Positions 11,373-23,379 of a stretch of 51,501 bases of DNA are shown here, piece after piece. How positions within the stretch are numbered: position 1 is the stretch's first letter; each line of letters opens with the position of its first letter. The stretch is from Silene noctiflora (lineage: Eukaryota > Streptophyta > Magnoliopsida > Caryophyllales > Caryophyllaceae). The notes below the pieces were generated by a model. It made no database searches. It had not been told where the DNA came from and saw nothing but the letters and a program-made list of their open reading frames with translations. A program made the position numbers and the translations under genes. The stretch lies in contig VHZZ01001464.1 in NCBI GenBank assembly GCA_009801015.1, forward strand, positions 21,341 to 72,841, written 5' to 3'.

Positions 11373-11455
11373 CTCCTTTCGTCTCATTTATTTGTTCACC
11401 TTTTATTAAAATTATCCTACGAAAAAAAATGAACAAATGATTGAGACGGATGAAG
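11373..11455. mobile_element. Short Stowaway-like MITE, 83 bp
   Basis: CTCCTTTCGTCTCATTTATT at the left opposes AATGATTGAGACGGATGAAG at the right, with TA at 11371-11372 and 11456-11457. The Stowaway family is recognised by TA duplication and CTCC(C/T)-type ends. Confidence 0.6.
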
Positions 11456-11819
11456 TAAAATAACGATAATTGTGATTATAATTAGCAGCCTTCGAGCCTA
11501 GACAACATTCCCCTCAAAAATCGAGCTTCCTGTGATCTTGTCATATTTTTGGTGTAATTGTGATTATAATGTGATTAGGATGAGGTTAGGTTGGTAAATG
11601 GTAAAAAGATGAAGTGAATTTTATTGGGTTGTGTGAGGTGAAACAGAGAACATAATGATGAGGTTAATAATTAGAGAGAAGGAGAGAAATTAGGGAGGGA
11701 ATTGAAAGATATAAAGGTTGAGAGTGTGTAGGAACTACGAAACTAGGAAAGTGTCCTCTAATTTCGAGGGGATTGCTGTACAACGAGTGTATGAAGTACC
11801 CTTACCCCTCTTAAAATTA

Positions 11820-12015
11820 ACGGTCCGTTTATTGTACACGGTCACTATCCGTCTAAAGCTGAAGATGGATAGTGGTCCTTTTACAAAATGCAAGTGGGAG
11901 GGCAAGTGGGGGTATCCATTTCTCACCCAGTTGCATTATCTACTTACGTTTTGTGAGATAGACATATCCGTCTTCAGCTTTAGACGGATAGTATCCGTCT
12001 ACAATGAGAATTTGT
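11820..12015. mobile_element. Mutator-type MITE, copy 1 of 5
   Basis: Shares with the copies at 16625, 39663, 40115 and 41444 the modules CACTATCCGTCT, AAGCTGAAGA(T/C)GGATA, GCAAGTGGGAGGGCAAGTGG, CCGTCTTCAGCTT, and the right end AATGAGAATTTGT. Nine-base flanks TTAAAATTA and GTAAAACTA agree at seven of nine. The left terminus differs from other copies. Confidence 0.65.
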
Positions 12016-12190
12016 GTAAAACTAATTTGATCCGATTTGTACTGTACTCGACATTTAAAATTGCGTATGTAAGCTCGTACTCGACATTTAAAATTGAATA
12101 TGTAAGCTCGATTAGTATTCGAATATACCCAATTCGTATGTTTATTACTTTATCATTATTACTAAAAAAACTTGTAACATACTTGAACCT

Positions 12191-12681
12191 AGGGGTGTTA
12201 GTGAGACGAGACAGCTCGCGAGTTACTCGAGACCAACTTGGTCAAAGCTCGGCTCGGGCTCGGGATCGGCTCGAGAGTTTACCGAGTCAAGCCGAGCAAA
12301 GGCTGGCTCAGCTCGAAAAGCTCGTGAGCGGCTCAAACTTGTGTGATTACATAAGATATTGCTCATATTTCATAAAAATATTTTATCATGATTATATTTT
12401 TGTATCACATATTAAAAATTTCGCTAATTTGCTAAATATTTTTACATATAACCTTCGACTCTTATTATTGAAAATATCGAAAGAAAAATAAAATAAAAAA
12501 TTAAACAATTTTATATAGGCTCAATTTGGGCTCGAATTTGGCTCTAACTCGCGTTAAAACTTGCAAGCTTTATAACGAGCACATTTTTCCCAACTCGGGT
12601 AAGCTCGAGATCGAGTTTTGGTTCTTGAGCACAAGCCGAGTAAGGCCAAGCTCGGGCTCGGCTCGGCTCGTTAACACCCTT
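12191..12681. mobile_element. Non-autonomous hAT element, 491 bp, perfect 8-bp duplication
   Basis: Ends AGGGGTGTTA and TAACACCCTT are inverted repeats with one mismatch. The exact 8-bp repeat TTGAACCT flanks it at 12183-12190 and 12682-12689, the duplication length of hAT transposons. The subterminal parts are rich in GCTCG/CGAGC in both orientations, while the core is AT-rich. No transposase. Confidence 0.85.
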
Positions 12682-12694
12682 TTGAACCTAAAAT

Positions 12695-13264
12695 CAGGGA
12701 TGTGGCAAAGTCCCCTCATAACTTATTTCTTATGTGCAATTTAATCCCCTAATTTCACTTGTAGCAATTTACCCCATAAGTTTCCAAAAATGTGCAATTA
12801 AAACCAAATCAAGTTTTCTATCAATTTTTTTTTAACTAAAACCTATTATTTTCTATTAAAAACACCAATTTAAATATATCTACTAAAAATTAAATACAAT
12901 ATTTACATATTCAACAAAAAATGTGAACCAAATTTAATATCAACAAAAATTTGATCACTTTTCATTGTAACTTCACTAAAAATTCTCATATTATGGATTA
13001 ATATTTAATCAATAATTTTGAACATGCTTTCTCATAATTAGGAATTTTAGGATTAATATTTAATCAATAATTTTGATTTTCAATAATTATTAAATATATT
13101 TAATTTAGTAAATTTTATTAATCTCATTCGTCATCCATAAAATTGGGTTCCGTGGTGAATTGCACATTAGGAAAAACTTATGGGGCTTATTTGCTACATT
13201 TATAAGTTAAGTAGTTTAATTGCACATAGTATCAGACTTATGAGGGTAATTTGCTATATTCCTG
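12695..13264. mobile_element. Long-inverted-repeat element, possibly Mutator-like
   Basis: The left 50 bp (CAGGGATGTGGCAAAG then CCCTCATAA and ATGTGCAATT) is repeated inverted at the right end (AATTGCACATAG, TTATGAGGGTAATTTGC, TATTCCTG). A second inner pair, GTAGCAATTTACCCCATAAG and CTTATGGGGCTTATTTGCTA, extends the foldback. Flanks GAACCTAAAAT and GAACCGGAAAT agree at nine of eleven, so a 9-11 bp duplication is possible. It lies directly beside the hAT element. No coding capacity. Confidence 0.6.
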
Positions 13265-13761
13265 AACCGGAAATGATTAGACATAACCCAACTTTTTGCA
13301 AACCGATATAACTCGACTCTTACTCGACTTGATTGACCCATTTTTTATCTTTTTTTTGAGTTTTCCTTATAACATTAATAGTTTGTCCTATTTAAATATT
13401 TCGCCGATTTCTTAACTGCAAATTCTATTCCCGCCCCTGAATACAAATGATAAAATAATGGAACAATGTTTTTTTTTTTTTTTTGGTAGATGTGGATGTG
13501 TGCTTATTCTAAGTAATGACACAGTACCAAGTAGGCACATAGTTGTTGGTTTTGTTGCATGTAATTAAATGGTTCAAGTCAAGTCAACTAGTGTCATTGT
13601 TGTTGGCCGACTTTTCTTTGCTACTTTATCACTCGAGGCATAAAATCATTAAAGTCTCTCCCACTTTAAACTACCATCCCGGTTGATTTCTTCACCCTTT
13701 TTTCAATTATGTTTTCAATCCAAAAATCGAGCTTGTTTAACAAGCTTCATCGCATCAATAG
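13265..13761. other. Intergenic DNA without a recognisable gene
   Basis: Contains a T tract of 18 at about 13469-13486. Nothing else supported. Confidence 0.5.
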
Positions 13762-13953
13762 GTCTTATTTGTGACGGATATATTCGTCACAAGCTTGTGA
13801 GGAGTCAAGTATAACCCACATGGTTAGATAATACAAAAAGTAGAATGTATAGGGACTCACAAATGACTTGTCTTAATCCCGCCAAGTCTCAAGTGAGTTT
13901 TATTTGACCCGTCACAAACCTGTGATGGATATCAACCGTCATCGTATAAAGGG
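13762..13953. mobile_element. MITE with GACGG-type ends, copy 1 of 2
   Basis: Left end TCTTATTTGTGACGGATATA and right end ATCAACCGTCATCGTATAAA are related inverted repeats. The interior CGTCACAAGCTTGTG, GTCAAGTATAACCCACATGG and GACCCGTCACAAA matches the copy at 18871. Target duplication not certain. Confidence 0.6.
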
Positions 13954-14899
13954 TTATACCTTGACCTAAAGATAAAAGAAATTGACGGTCGAATACTCGA
14001 ATTAATTACTCCATTTGCATGCAAGCTTGTGCTATTTCCAAGTATACTGGGAAATGGCTCTAATATCGACTGAAATATACCGACTGCACATTATATTGGT
14101 CGGTAAATGTGTACTGACTGAAATCGGCAAAAATATAATGTAGTCAGTAAAATACCGACCGATTTATAAACGGATGATACTATGGTAGTATGATTTGTAT
14201 TTATGTATGTAGTTACTATGGAGTATTATTAAAAGAAACAAAGCGTCTTGCTTGTGACATGCACTATCCATGCTCTTCTTATGTACCAAAAAATATAGTG
14301 AATTCTATTGTTATAATGATTTCATATTCCTTACACTAGTCACATAAAGTCATTCCAACAATCCAACGTGCATGCAAATAAATGTCAACTGCCTTAATTA
14401 GTAGAGTTACGAGAAGTAGTGCTCATGACACGAATTTAAATTCCGCTTTTATACTTCCCTTTTAAACCAATCCAACATGCATGGTCGCAGGTCGGGTAGG
14501 ATTAGAATATGAGTTCGGGTCTACCTATGAGGTGCTATACTTGTTAGTTGTTACTCTAGTGTTGGACTATTGGGTATGGACTCAAGTTGATTCAATGATT
14601 GGGCTGAGTAACTTGATCCATCGCCGGAGCTATTATTTATTAAATAATGGGCCAGCCTACAATTGAAGCATGGACAAGGCCAACCAAGAGTAAGAGATGG
14701 ACCGTAGTAAATAGCCTGCGAGATCAACTAATAATAACAAATCCAAATCTCAAAGTTGACATTTTATCTAATTTATACGGAGTATATTTTTAATATACTA
14801 CTCCGTAACATATTTGAATAGGTTTTATTATCATTAAATATCGAGTATTTATTTAAAATAGAGTTGATTACATTTAAACACGTATTTAGATTAATCTTA
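13954..14899. other. Intergenic DNA; partly palindromic stretch at 14070-14160
   Basis: Near 14070-14160, ACCGACTGCACATTATATTG and CAAAAATATAATGTAGTCAG with TCGGTAAA/TACCGACC repeats form an imperfect foldback, perhaps a decayed TIR element. No gene recognised; a 61-residue frame at 14481-14666 is unsupported. Confidence 0.45.
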
Positions 14900-15109
14900 G
14901 GCTTTTGTTTTTTCGGCTTAACTTTAGCTCTCACTCAGCTCACTTCAATTCAGTTCAGCTTTATTCATCTCACTTTAGATCATGTTAGCTTACTTTAACT
15001 CTATTCATCTCGACAAATTGCAATTTAGTTCAGCTCCATGCAGCTTACTTTAGTTCCGTTCAGCTCAATCCAGCTGACTTCAACTCTATTAAGCCCAAAA
15101 GAACAAAGC
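14900..15109. mobile_element. Harbinger-like MITE, 210 bp, related to 41901-42078
   Basis: GGCTTTTGTTTTTTCGGCTT at the left opposes AAGCCCAAAAGAACAAAGC at the right. The interior repeats TTCAGCT/CACTTCAACT, the complement of the AACTGAACT repeats in the element at 41901. Left flank TTA, right flank TTT. Confidence 0.55.
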
Positions 15110-16624
15110 TTTGCTCCATCTATTTCGATCTTTTTTTAAAAAAAAAAAAATTTGATCAAAAATAATTTGAATTTTTTTTTTTTTTTTTTTTACAATATGG
15201 AATAATTTATAAAAATATTAACGTTTAAATATTACATTCGTTTTAAGCAAGACTAGCTGCTAATCTAATGTTGTGAATCCAAACTTTAAAGTGGAGACAA
15301 GAAATGAGCTGATACTACACGTGCTAATAGAGTAGTTGATCCTTATGTGATGGAAGTCAAACAGATTAAATTAATCTATCTAATCATATGACATCATTTT
15401 TGTTCAAACAATTAAGGACACGTTCAACTTACTACTTTTCTAAGTTTATCAAATGGATAAACTTTGATGAACAAGTATAACTTACTCTATATAATTTCTC
15501 TAAGTTTAAACAGGTCTAATTAAACACATAATCAATTATATTTATGATTGACACAATTAACCGTGATCTTGAAAGCAGTTATTATGCTAGATTTCATTAC
15601 GAATGTGACTAATACTAACAGATCTATCTATTGCTTCAGTAACCTTCAAAACCTAATCGCAACACGAATTCTTTGGCAATTAGTCACTCTCGCAAATTGA
15701 CATGTGTCGCATTACATTACAAAATTACCATATCTGGGTGCCCAATTAATGGACCCATAGGAGTCAAATCAAGAAATTTTAAAATTAAGAATCATAATTA
15801 TAGCCGTTTAAAGACAAATTAAGGGGTCATATTCATTTATAGTAGTTGTAGTTTGTCATTCACACAGCACACCATACTTTTTTCATGGTGAAAAACCCAC
15901 TCAAATTTCTTACCAGTTGACAGTACAGTCTTCAAGATTTCGACAGGTTTCTAGGCTAATCCACACAATGTTTGATGAAAAAATTGTTGTCAATTCCGGG
16001 AATACCGATCTCCTTACAATAAACCTTATAATATTTTATTTGGTCGATTGCTTTTAGGTATAAGAAGGACGATCCTCCTGGAGGACACAAGTATTTTTCA
16101 TGTTAGATAAAGAAAGAAGTTGAGACAATATATATTGCAATATGCAAATTCTTGTTTACGATGCTCATGTACGTCTGAAACAATAAAACGGGTTAATTAG
16201 GTGGATGACCTAAAAAGAAGAATGAGTAAGGAATAACAAACTTTTGTCCAATTCAGCTATATTAGGGTAGTATTTAACTTGTTTTACAACTAAGACGGAT
16301 ATAACCGTTTTAAAATAGATTAACCATTAATATAAAATATAATTTAATTAAAATGATGTTGACTTAGACCTTGACAAAAAATGAGTACACAACACTTTAC
16401 TTTTAGCCTAACTAGTCCTTTTATTAAGCATTTGATGACTTTAGTTAGTACGTTGTACTATCTTTCTTTCTTATCTAAAGTATATGCTTATCATTTTACT
16501 TACCACCAACAATGGTAACCCCTTGAGGGCCCTACTCAAGGAAAATTTATGTTATCTTCATCACAAATGGAGTAGAATACGTAATTCACCATGCATGAAT
16601 TTCATGTGTAAGGATCTCCATTCC
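15110..16624. other. Intergenic DNA without a recognisable gene
   Basis: Homopolymer A and T tracts near 15130-15190; otherwise AT-rich DNA in which I recognise nothing. Confidence 0.5.
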
Positions 16625-16796
16625 ATAAATTCTCGTTGAAGACGGGCATTATCCGTCGCAAGCTGAAGATGGATAATGCCCCTCTCACAATATGCAAGTG
16701 ACACTATCCATGGGATGCTCCATTTCTCCCCCATTTGCCCTTCCACTTGCCTTATTATGAGAGGGGCCTATCCGTCTTCAGCTTGTGACGCTTTGT
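16625..16796. mobile_element. Mutator-type MITE, copy 2 of 5 (inverted)
   Basis: Runs from AAATTCTCGTTGAAGACGGG to TTCAGCTTGTGACGCTTTGT, the reverse orientation of copies 3 and 5, with internal CCCCTCTCACAATATGCAAG and complementary CTTGCCTTATTATGAGAGGG. Nine-base flanks are decayed (about five of nine). Confidence 0.65.
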
Positions 16797-17351
16797 CTTC
16801 ACTATTATCCAACCTAAATTTTTAGTTTAGATCGTTTTAAGCTAAGATAATTTCCACGATTGCATTAAATGAGGTGAAAAATAAGGGACAGTTGCGAAAA
16901 GTTTTACTTAAGACGGTCTTGAGTAAACCTAATTATTCTAAAGGGAACGGAGGGTTTATTATATTTTGATGGTCCGAATCAAATTCTACAACAATTTAGG
17001 AGATCTAATTACATGCAAAACTGATGTTCTAAATTTTGATAAATAGAAATAAAAATAAATTAATTTTCCATTTTATTTAGGAAATGTAAACGATTCTTAC
17101 AAAAATCAATTTAGCGTTGTTTCTTGTTGGATTTGTGCCTTGAATTTGTTAGTTATTATTTCGAACGATTAACAAGGGGGTGTCTGCTAGCAGGTGAACG
17201 AGTTGACGACTAAGGTGAAACGCCCTGGTGGGGCTCGATACCTAAATTGTACTTCGTATCTAGTTAGGATTTTCCTAGTGTGGATTAGGGCATTATGTAT
17301 ATTTAGGCCTTTCAAACTAGGTTTTTTAGATTGGTCTTAAAAAGTATTATA

Positions 17352-17718
17352 CTCCATCTCATCCACTATCTTCTTCCCCTTTCAAGTGGACACGGAGATT
17401 AAGGGAGGGAGTATTATATTGATAAAAGAAAATGTGGGGTTGGGGGATTGTAGAGGGTAGAAATAAAATAAGAGTAAAAGAGTTGGTGGGGTTTGGTGAT
17501 AAGAGAGATGAATGAATAAAATAAGAGTAAAAGTGTTGGGTGAGTTTGTGATAGGAGAGGGGGATGAATAAAATAAGAGTAAAAGTGTTGGGTGGGGTTT
17601 GTGATAGGAGAGAGGGATGAATAAAATAAGAGTAAATTGTTACCAAAAATAGAAAGGGGAAGAAAATATGAATAATCCGTTTTTGGAAATAGGGAAGAAA
17701 ATAGCGGATAGGAGGGAG
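17352..17718. mobile_element. Stowaway-like MITE enlarged by internal tandem repeats
   Basis: Left end CTCCATCTCATCCACTATCT with CTTCTTCCCC opposes right end GGGAAGAAAATAGCGGATAG with GAGGGAG, flanked by TA at 17350-17351 and 17719-17720. Inside, a unit of about 53 bp containing AATAAAATAAGAGTAAAAG and GTGATAGGAGAG begins near 17461, 17515, 17567 and 17620. Long minus-strand frames here are products of the repeat. Confidence 0.7.
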
Positions 17719-17898
17719 TATAAACTTGCGAATTTGAAATCTGAAATCTTTAACTCTTGAATCAATAAAATTCTCGGCTTTTTTTTTGTCTACAGTAAAT
17801 CACGTAAATATGGCTAGAAAAGTGAAGATCGAGCGGTAATACGTTCGACGACTCAAGGGTGGGCATCCACACATCATGGATGTTACTCACACCACTTA

Positions 17899-18150
17899 CG
17901 GTGTGTTTGGATAATAATAAAATTGGAGGGGAAAGGAGGGGAGGGCCAGGGATGGAGGGGAGGTGGAATGGATTCGCTTTAATCTTTCTTTTAATGGGCG
18001 GATTTTTGTTTGCCTTGAAGGAGGGAAAATGAATCCTTTCAAATCCCTCCCTTCATTTTTCTTCACTCTTATTTGCTAACCAAACAAGAGATTTTAAATC
18101 CTCTACTCCCCCTCCCTTTCCTTTCCTTTAAATGCTTCCATCCAAACACC
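17899..18150. mobile_element. Harbinger-like MITE, 252 bp, TTA duplication
   Basis: GGTGTGTTTGGAT at the left and ATCCAAACACC at the right are inverted repeats, flanked by TTA at 17896-17898 and 18151-18153. Purine-rich GGAGGGGAAAGGAGGGG near the left opposes CTCCCCCTCCCTTTCC near the right. Confidence 0.75.
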
Positions 18151-18153
18151 TTA

Positions 18154-18870
18154 AGGGTGGCCACATGCGTTAGGGTTCATCCAGGCCAAGTCGAGGACGG
18201 GTCGTGCTTAGCCTACTCGACTTTGATTTCAGCACATAGTGCGTGGCGGGCGGGCTGGACCGGATTGGTTTAGGGATGGTTGACCCTATACCGGACCTAG
18301 AGCGGGCCATGAACGGTTTGGGCTCACACATTTTGTCCAGTATTTTTTTTTTTTTTGATGAAATGCGGGTAAGGCTCGGGAATTGTATCCTCATATGTCG
18401 GCCAAAATTGACTTGGCGCAAATGCATCTGACTCGAAAACTATATACAACCGAAAAACGATTCATGTATATATGAAGACGACTCGACCTAAAAATAGCCA
18501 GCTGATCCCAAATAACACGACATGACCTGAAATACCGATTTCAAACAAAACTCTTCAAATTATGACTCCGAGTCCAACTAGCTCAAATGATTTGCACCCG
18601 CAATGACCTGAAAATTACAAACTTGAAAATGATCCTATACAACGAGACTCGACCCCAACCCAACCTAAGTGATCCGTTTTCAATCTAATTGGATTACTTG
18701 ATGGCTTTCACAATTACAAACCCAACCTCATATGTATAGAAGACGTCTTTGTATGGCCTAAAACGGTAAAAGTCAAACAAACAAAAGAATTTACGAAGCA
18801 ATTAATCCAATCAAAGAAAAACAACACTTTGCATGTTTATCTTACTCCTTTGCCCTTTTAGCTATGTAAA
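18154..18870. other. Repeat-derived DNA; possible SINE 3' end at 18342-18427
   Basis: Thirteen or more T followed by GATGAAATGCGGGTAAGGCT reads on minus as a retroposon tail ending in CGCATTTCATC and A's, but no flanking duplication is visible. 18430-18720 is full of short GACTCGACC/ACCCGA words typical of decayed transposons. The overlapping small frames are not genes. Confidence 0.4.
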
Positions 18871-19051
18871 TCCTCATTTATGACGGACATATCCGTCACG
18901 AACTTACAACGGGTCAAGTAATACCCATATGGTTAGATCAGACAAAAGATAGAGTGTTTGAAGAGTAGCAATCTGTTTTGTCTTATTTAACCACACGAGT
19001 AGTAATTGACCCGTTGTAAGCTTGTAATGAATATTCCCGTCGTAAAGGAGA
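18871..19051. mobile_element. MITE with GACGG-type ends, copy 2 of 2
   Basis: TCCTCATTTATGACGGACAT at the left opposes TTCCCGTCGTAAAGGAG at the right. Interior GGGTCAAGTAATACCCATAT and GACCCGTTGTAAGCTTGT matches the copy at 13762. Confidence 0.6.
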
Positions 19052-19837
19052 CTTGCGGTTTAGCTAAGGAGGTGAAGACAACAAAATGGAAAAGAGTAAA
19101 GACAATGCTAAACTTACGATTTGGGCAACCCCTAACCAATTGACCTTCGACACAATTCACACTTGTAGAATTGGTCCCCTTCCTTAAGATGTGGACTTTA
19201 ATATTCCCGATTTGCTAAATTATAAAGTGTACCTTAATAATAATATGGTCCATAACTTGTACTCATCCATCACCACCCTCATATGTAGACGCAGTTGAGA
19301 TTTGTGATTTTATGAGTATGTTGTGATTATATTTAGAGTACGGTTTCTCCTCTTCTGTCGAATTCTATACGTTAAGATGCTCATTTCACATAGTATAAGA
19401 GATTGCTTGATCAAGAGACAATGGATTATAATATTGGAAACCTAAAAAATCTCAGAAGTGAAAACTGAGCACATGGTATGAGTGGGCATGTACATTAAAA
19501 GCTAATAAAATAAAGTTGATAATACATTGTAATAACCCCAATAGTCTTCACAAAATGATCCCCAAAATAGAGGGTCACCACTCAGAATAAATATCGTGTT
19601 TATAAAAAAAATATAAGATCCTTCCGATAAATCATTGTAAAATTATTACCCAACAAGTATCAAGATTCGTGAGCATTATTCCCGTATCAAGTAGCGGAGT
19701 CGAACAAGTAATGACATAACGTAAACTTGAAAAACGTCTAGAAATTTTAACTAAAAATTTTCGAATTTTTCCTTAGCCAACGAGAGTGAGCGATCGACGA
19801 GCGTCTTTGCTGGCTTCCCCTAAATCCGCCCCTGTGC
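19052..19837. other. Intergenic DNA without a recognisable gene
   Basis: AT-rich with no supported feature. Confidence 0.5.
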
Positions 19838-20099
19838 TATAGGTGGCATCGGGTCGGGCTGGCCATGAGGTGGGTCGGGCTCTTCTAGTCAGACTCGGGC
19901 CTGGCCACGGGGGAAGGCGGGCTTGGCTGGGCTGGGATTGTGTCTGGCCCGGGACCGGGTTAAGGCGGGCCAAGTCAGGGTATTGTGACCCGGGCCAAGC
20001 CAGGGTGGGGCGGGCTTGGTTGGGCCAAGCTGGGCTGTTTGTTAGGGGGCTAAATCGGGCGGGCTAGGCCAGGCCAGGCCTTGCTGATGGTCATCTCTA
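19838..20099. mobile_element. GC-rich hAT-like element
   Basis: A GC-rich island made of GGGCTGGGC/GGCCAGGCC repeats in AT-rich surroundings. Left end TATAGGTGGCATC and complement of the right end TAGAGATGACCATC are related. Flanking 8-mers CCCTGTGC and CCCAGCTC match poorly. Frames on both strands are repeat-derived. Confidence 0.5.
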
Positions 20100-22436
20100 C
20101 CCAGCTCATATCAAGGGTTTATAGTTCAACCGTAAAAAGAGAAAAGGCATACGTAAAATAAATTAGAGATCAACTAGAAAAAGGTTAAAGAAACCAAAGT
20201 TAAAGTAGACGTTGAAAGAAAAGAGTCCAGCTGGTTTTAAAAAATTAAAAAAGTTGACACAAAGTTTTCATTTTTATAACGTTCATGTTAGCAAAGACTT
20301 GAATCTTATTGCCTTGTAATTTTTGGTATTATTAGGCGAAAATGATATAACTCTCGCTTTCTTAAACCCACTTGTTGGCAATTCCTCACATTTTTCTACC
20401 CTACTTTTACCAATTTTTATGGCAACTATAGTAAATTTATTACCATGTTCAAATATTTAGTACGGATTTTGAATGAACGAAATATGTGCCCTTAAAACAA
20501 ACGTTAGAATATCCATAGTAACTTGTAAGTATACTCTTCTCTTAGAAAGAGAAAAAGATAGCAAAGCCAAAGTGGGCAAAAACTGTACAGTCGCGGAAAA
20601 AAAAAAAAAAAAAAAAAAAAATCCAAAAACTTCAACAATAAATTGATATTTATATTGTTCATGGAAGACGATCGTCCTTCATTACCATCGTTCCACTACA
20701 AGGATCGGTTTAAGTTTTAGTTCGTTGGATGTCTGAATTATCGGTATATAGAATCACGTACCATGTGTACATTGTATTATCGTTTTCGAACTATTCATGT
20801 CACACGTTAGATAATGTACTATACGATCGATGTTAAATAAAGACAGTGATAGTGTTGGACAACAATGCTTGCTATGATTATTGTTCTAGGATGCTGGTTA
20901 GCATCAAAATTGATGGCCTTTTCTAGACATACTATCATACTTCACTATACAATAACACGTTAACCACCGGCCGATCTTGAAAGACGAAAACAGTGGTGGA
21001 ATTAGAAGTGGCTCGATGAAATCTTTGAAGGTTTTAGTTACAATTCTCAAATTTTTTGGCGAGTTTAATTACCATTGTGTGTAAAATATTTTCGTTCTAA
21101 CTGAGTTCAGATTCTGACTCACCATCGACACACCCCACCCTTCCACACCGCCAAGGTGCCAAACTATCATATTTCAAGATGCTGACTCCCCATCACATCG
21201 ACATGCACACCCCATCCTTCCACTCCGCCAAACTATCACATTTCAAGATATTGTGCGTTGCACGGTGTGAGAATGATGAATTGGTGATGAAACAGCAAGT
21301 CTCTCTAAGAACGGTATGAAAACAGGTCGAATATGTGATATGTTTACATTTCCTTTATTTTCCCCTCACAAAATAAAGGAAAGGTAATAAACATATAACT
21401 GCTTGATCCGGTATTAGATTTAAGGCAGATATTATGATCGTAAATAAGAATCTATGACAGTGAAAAGGTGAAAATGCATGCAGGCATTTTGTTAACGAGG
21501 TAAACTTGTTCACCTTCAGGCTTCACCTAAGAGGTTCACAAAGACGAGATATTTTGATGGCCCAATGAGACAGCTATATCACTTTCTTATATCAGTGTCA
21601 TTATAATAACCAGTAAAACCAAACTCTGGTGGGTCCGTAACCAGCAGCTAGAAATATAGCCATATACCTGCACCCACAATAGCCGTTGAACTTACATTCA
21701 ACATCAATTTTACAACTGTATGTGTATGAAATGAAATCAATAGAAACCCAAATAAAAGTATGAAAGGATGGGAATATAGAGACTGTCTAGCTAAATCGAC
21801 ACGAGTTAACTCGTAGTTGGGTTGAACTTTGCTCGATTTGACATTGATCCGATCCTAAATCACTCATCTCAAAACAACTAAAAAAATGAATTGATTTGAA
21901 TGAGACCAAATGACTTAACTACATCGCATGGAGTAAATGACAAAAAACTTAATAAACATTACTCGAGATAACCTGGCTTAGATCTACCTGAATCATAACT
22001 ATACTATCCAAAATGACCGATTTTAAGTAGCTCATACCTGAAATTACTCCATTATACACCAAAACAAGTGCAAACCCAAAAAGTCCCAACACAGACCGGC
22101 TGAACCCTTGTATTTGCAATATACTTGGAGCTGATGACTCGACCTCAATAACCCGTTTGTTAGATGTAGATAGTTATTTTCTTAGTATTAATCACATATC
22201 CATTGGCGTATCCAGAACTGGACATTTGGCGATAAATGTGGCCGGGACGCAATGTCTCGAGCCGGGACCTAGATTTAGTACTAGATGTATATAGAGATAC
22301 TCTGGCCATAGGGACTGTAGTAGTAGGAAAGTTTCCTACGAAATGTGGACCCTTAAGCTTTAGATAAACCATCATTAAAAACCAATTTGTCATGAAAACG
22401 ACATTAATATTAGTAATTACAATTACCATCACTGTC
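20100..22436. other. Intergenic DNA upstream of the HD-Zip gene
   Basis: Contains an A tract of about 29 near 20590-20621 and a local duplication at 21120-21250 in which CACCCC(A/T)CCTTCCAC, CGCCAA and ACTATCA(T/C)ATTTCAAGAT each occur twice. The last few hundred bases are presumably the promoter region of the HD-Zip gene. No other gene recognised. Confidence 0.5.
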
Positions 22437-22443
22437 TATATAA
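22437..22443 (+). promoter_or_regulatory. Probable TATA box of the HD-Zip gene
   Basis: TATATAA lies 109 bp upstream of the start codon, leaving room for a 5' UTR of about 80 bases. If so, an overlapping upstream frame starting at 22392 would not be transcribed. Confidence 0.55.
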
Positions 22444-22551
22444 CCCTTTGCTTGTTCTCATATACAAGACTCTTGACACAAAGAATATATTCAATTATAT
22501 TCATCATAAATAAATACTTTAATTTCGGAGCGAAACTAAAACAAAAGAAAA

Positions 22552-23379
22552 ATGATGCAAGGGATAAGAGACTTCTCCCATGAAGCAACGGAGGACGATA
22601 TTGATTGTCTAAGTCCTGATGAAGACGACACGCTGACGACAAAGAAGAGGAGGAGCAAGAATAAGAGGAGGTTTAGTGATGAGCAAGTAAGGTCGCTGGA
22701 GACGATATTTGAGTCGGAAACTAAACTTGAGCCACGGAAGAAAGTACAAGTGGCGAGAGAACTTGGGTTGCAACCGCGACAGGTTGCTATATGGTTTCAG
22801 AATAAACGTGCTAGGTGGAAATCTAAGCAAATTGAGAAGAATTACCGGGTGCTTAAATCGAACTATGATAATCTTAAGGCGAGATTAGAGGCCGTTAGGC
22901 GAGACAAAGAAAACTTGCTTACTCAGGTATAATTATTTCTTCTGCTTTCCTGGTTTTGATATTTTTATTCGCCCCCTAAGTTTAAATCCTGGCACCGGAA
23001 AGTAACATATTCAAGTGATTGTTAACAGCTTCAGGAGTTACGAAGAGTGGTGAATACATCTCAAGACGAGAGAAGTGAACGTGAAGAACTCGTGACCAAC
23101 AACCAAGACATCAAAGAGGAACATAGAGGTCAAGATGCAGAACGAGCAACAAAAACAAGCAGCTTGCAGGAAGAAATAGATCACCAAGGAGTGGTTTACT
23201 CGGATGATGATAAAAGCGGAAACATGGCATACTTAGGCCAAGAAGAACCGGAACTCCTCAACATGAACGAAAACATTGATGGGTCTATTATATCACCAGT
23301 GAAATGGTGTAGTTTTGATGCAGGAAGTCTCTTTGACCAATCAAGTTCGACTTCCCATTGGTGGGAATCGTGGACTTGA
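22552..23379 (+). CDS. HB7: HD-Zip class I transcription factor, ATHB7/ATHB12 type
   Basis: Nuclear homeodomain-leucine-zipper factor; class I members bind pseudopalindromic CAATNATTG sites as dimers, and ATHB7/12 act in the ABA and drought response. Two exons, 22552-22926 and 23029-23379 (intron 22927-23028, GT-AG, phase 0, inside the zipper), giving 241 aa against 258 and 235 for ATHB7 and ATHB12. An acidic N-terminus with a basic [10 protein letters not shown] patch (31-40) precedes the homeodomain (about 34-93) with helix-3 [13 protein letters not shown] at 81-93. The leucine zipper follows at about 94-135. The middle is acidic and low in complexity. The C-terminus (220-241) ends in [15 protein letters not shown], an aromatic-acidic AHA-type activation motif shared with ATHB7/12. 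A second Met codon directly follows the first; either could initiate. Assignment to the subclade rests on the homeodomain and tail; ATHB7 and ATHB12 cannot be separated by eye. Confidence 0.9.

Noticed and set aside
11718-12491. Longest frame in the desert, 257 codons, plus strand
   Set aside because: It runs through a Mutator-type MITE and into a hAT element, so the frame is an accident of repeat sequence; no domain is recognisable.
19773-20067. GC-rich frames on both strands
   Set aside because: They come from GGGCTGG/GGCCAGG repeats of a hAT-like element, and overlap each other.
22392-22583. 63-codon frame overlapping the HD-Zip start, a possible uORF
   Set aside because: Its ATG lies upstream of the likely TATA box at 22437, so it would not be transcribed from that promoter; composition is AT-driven.
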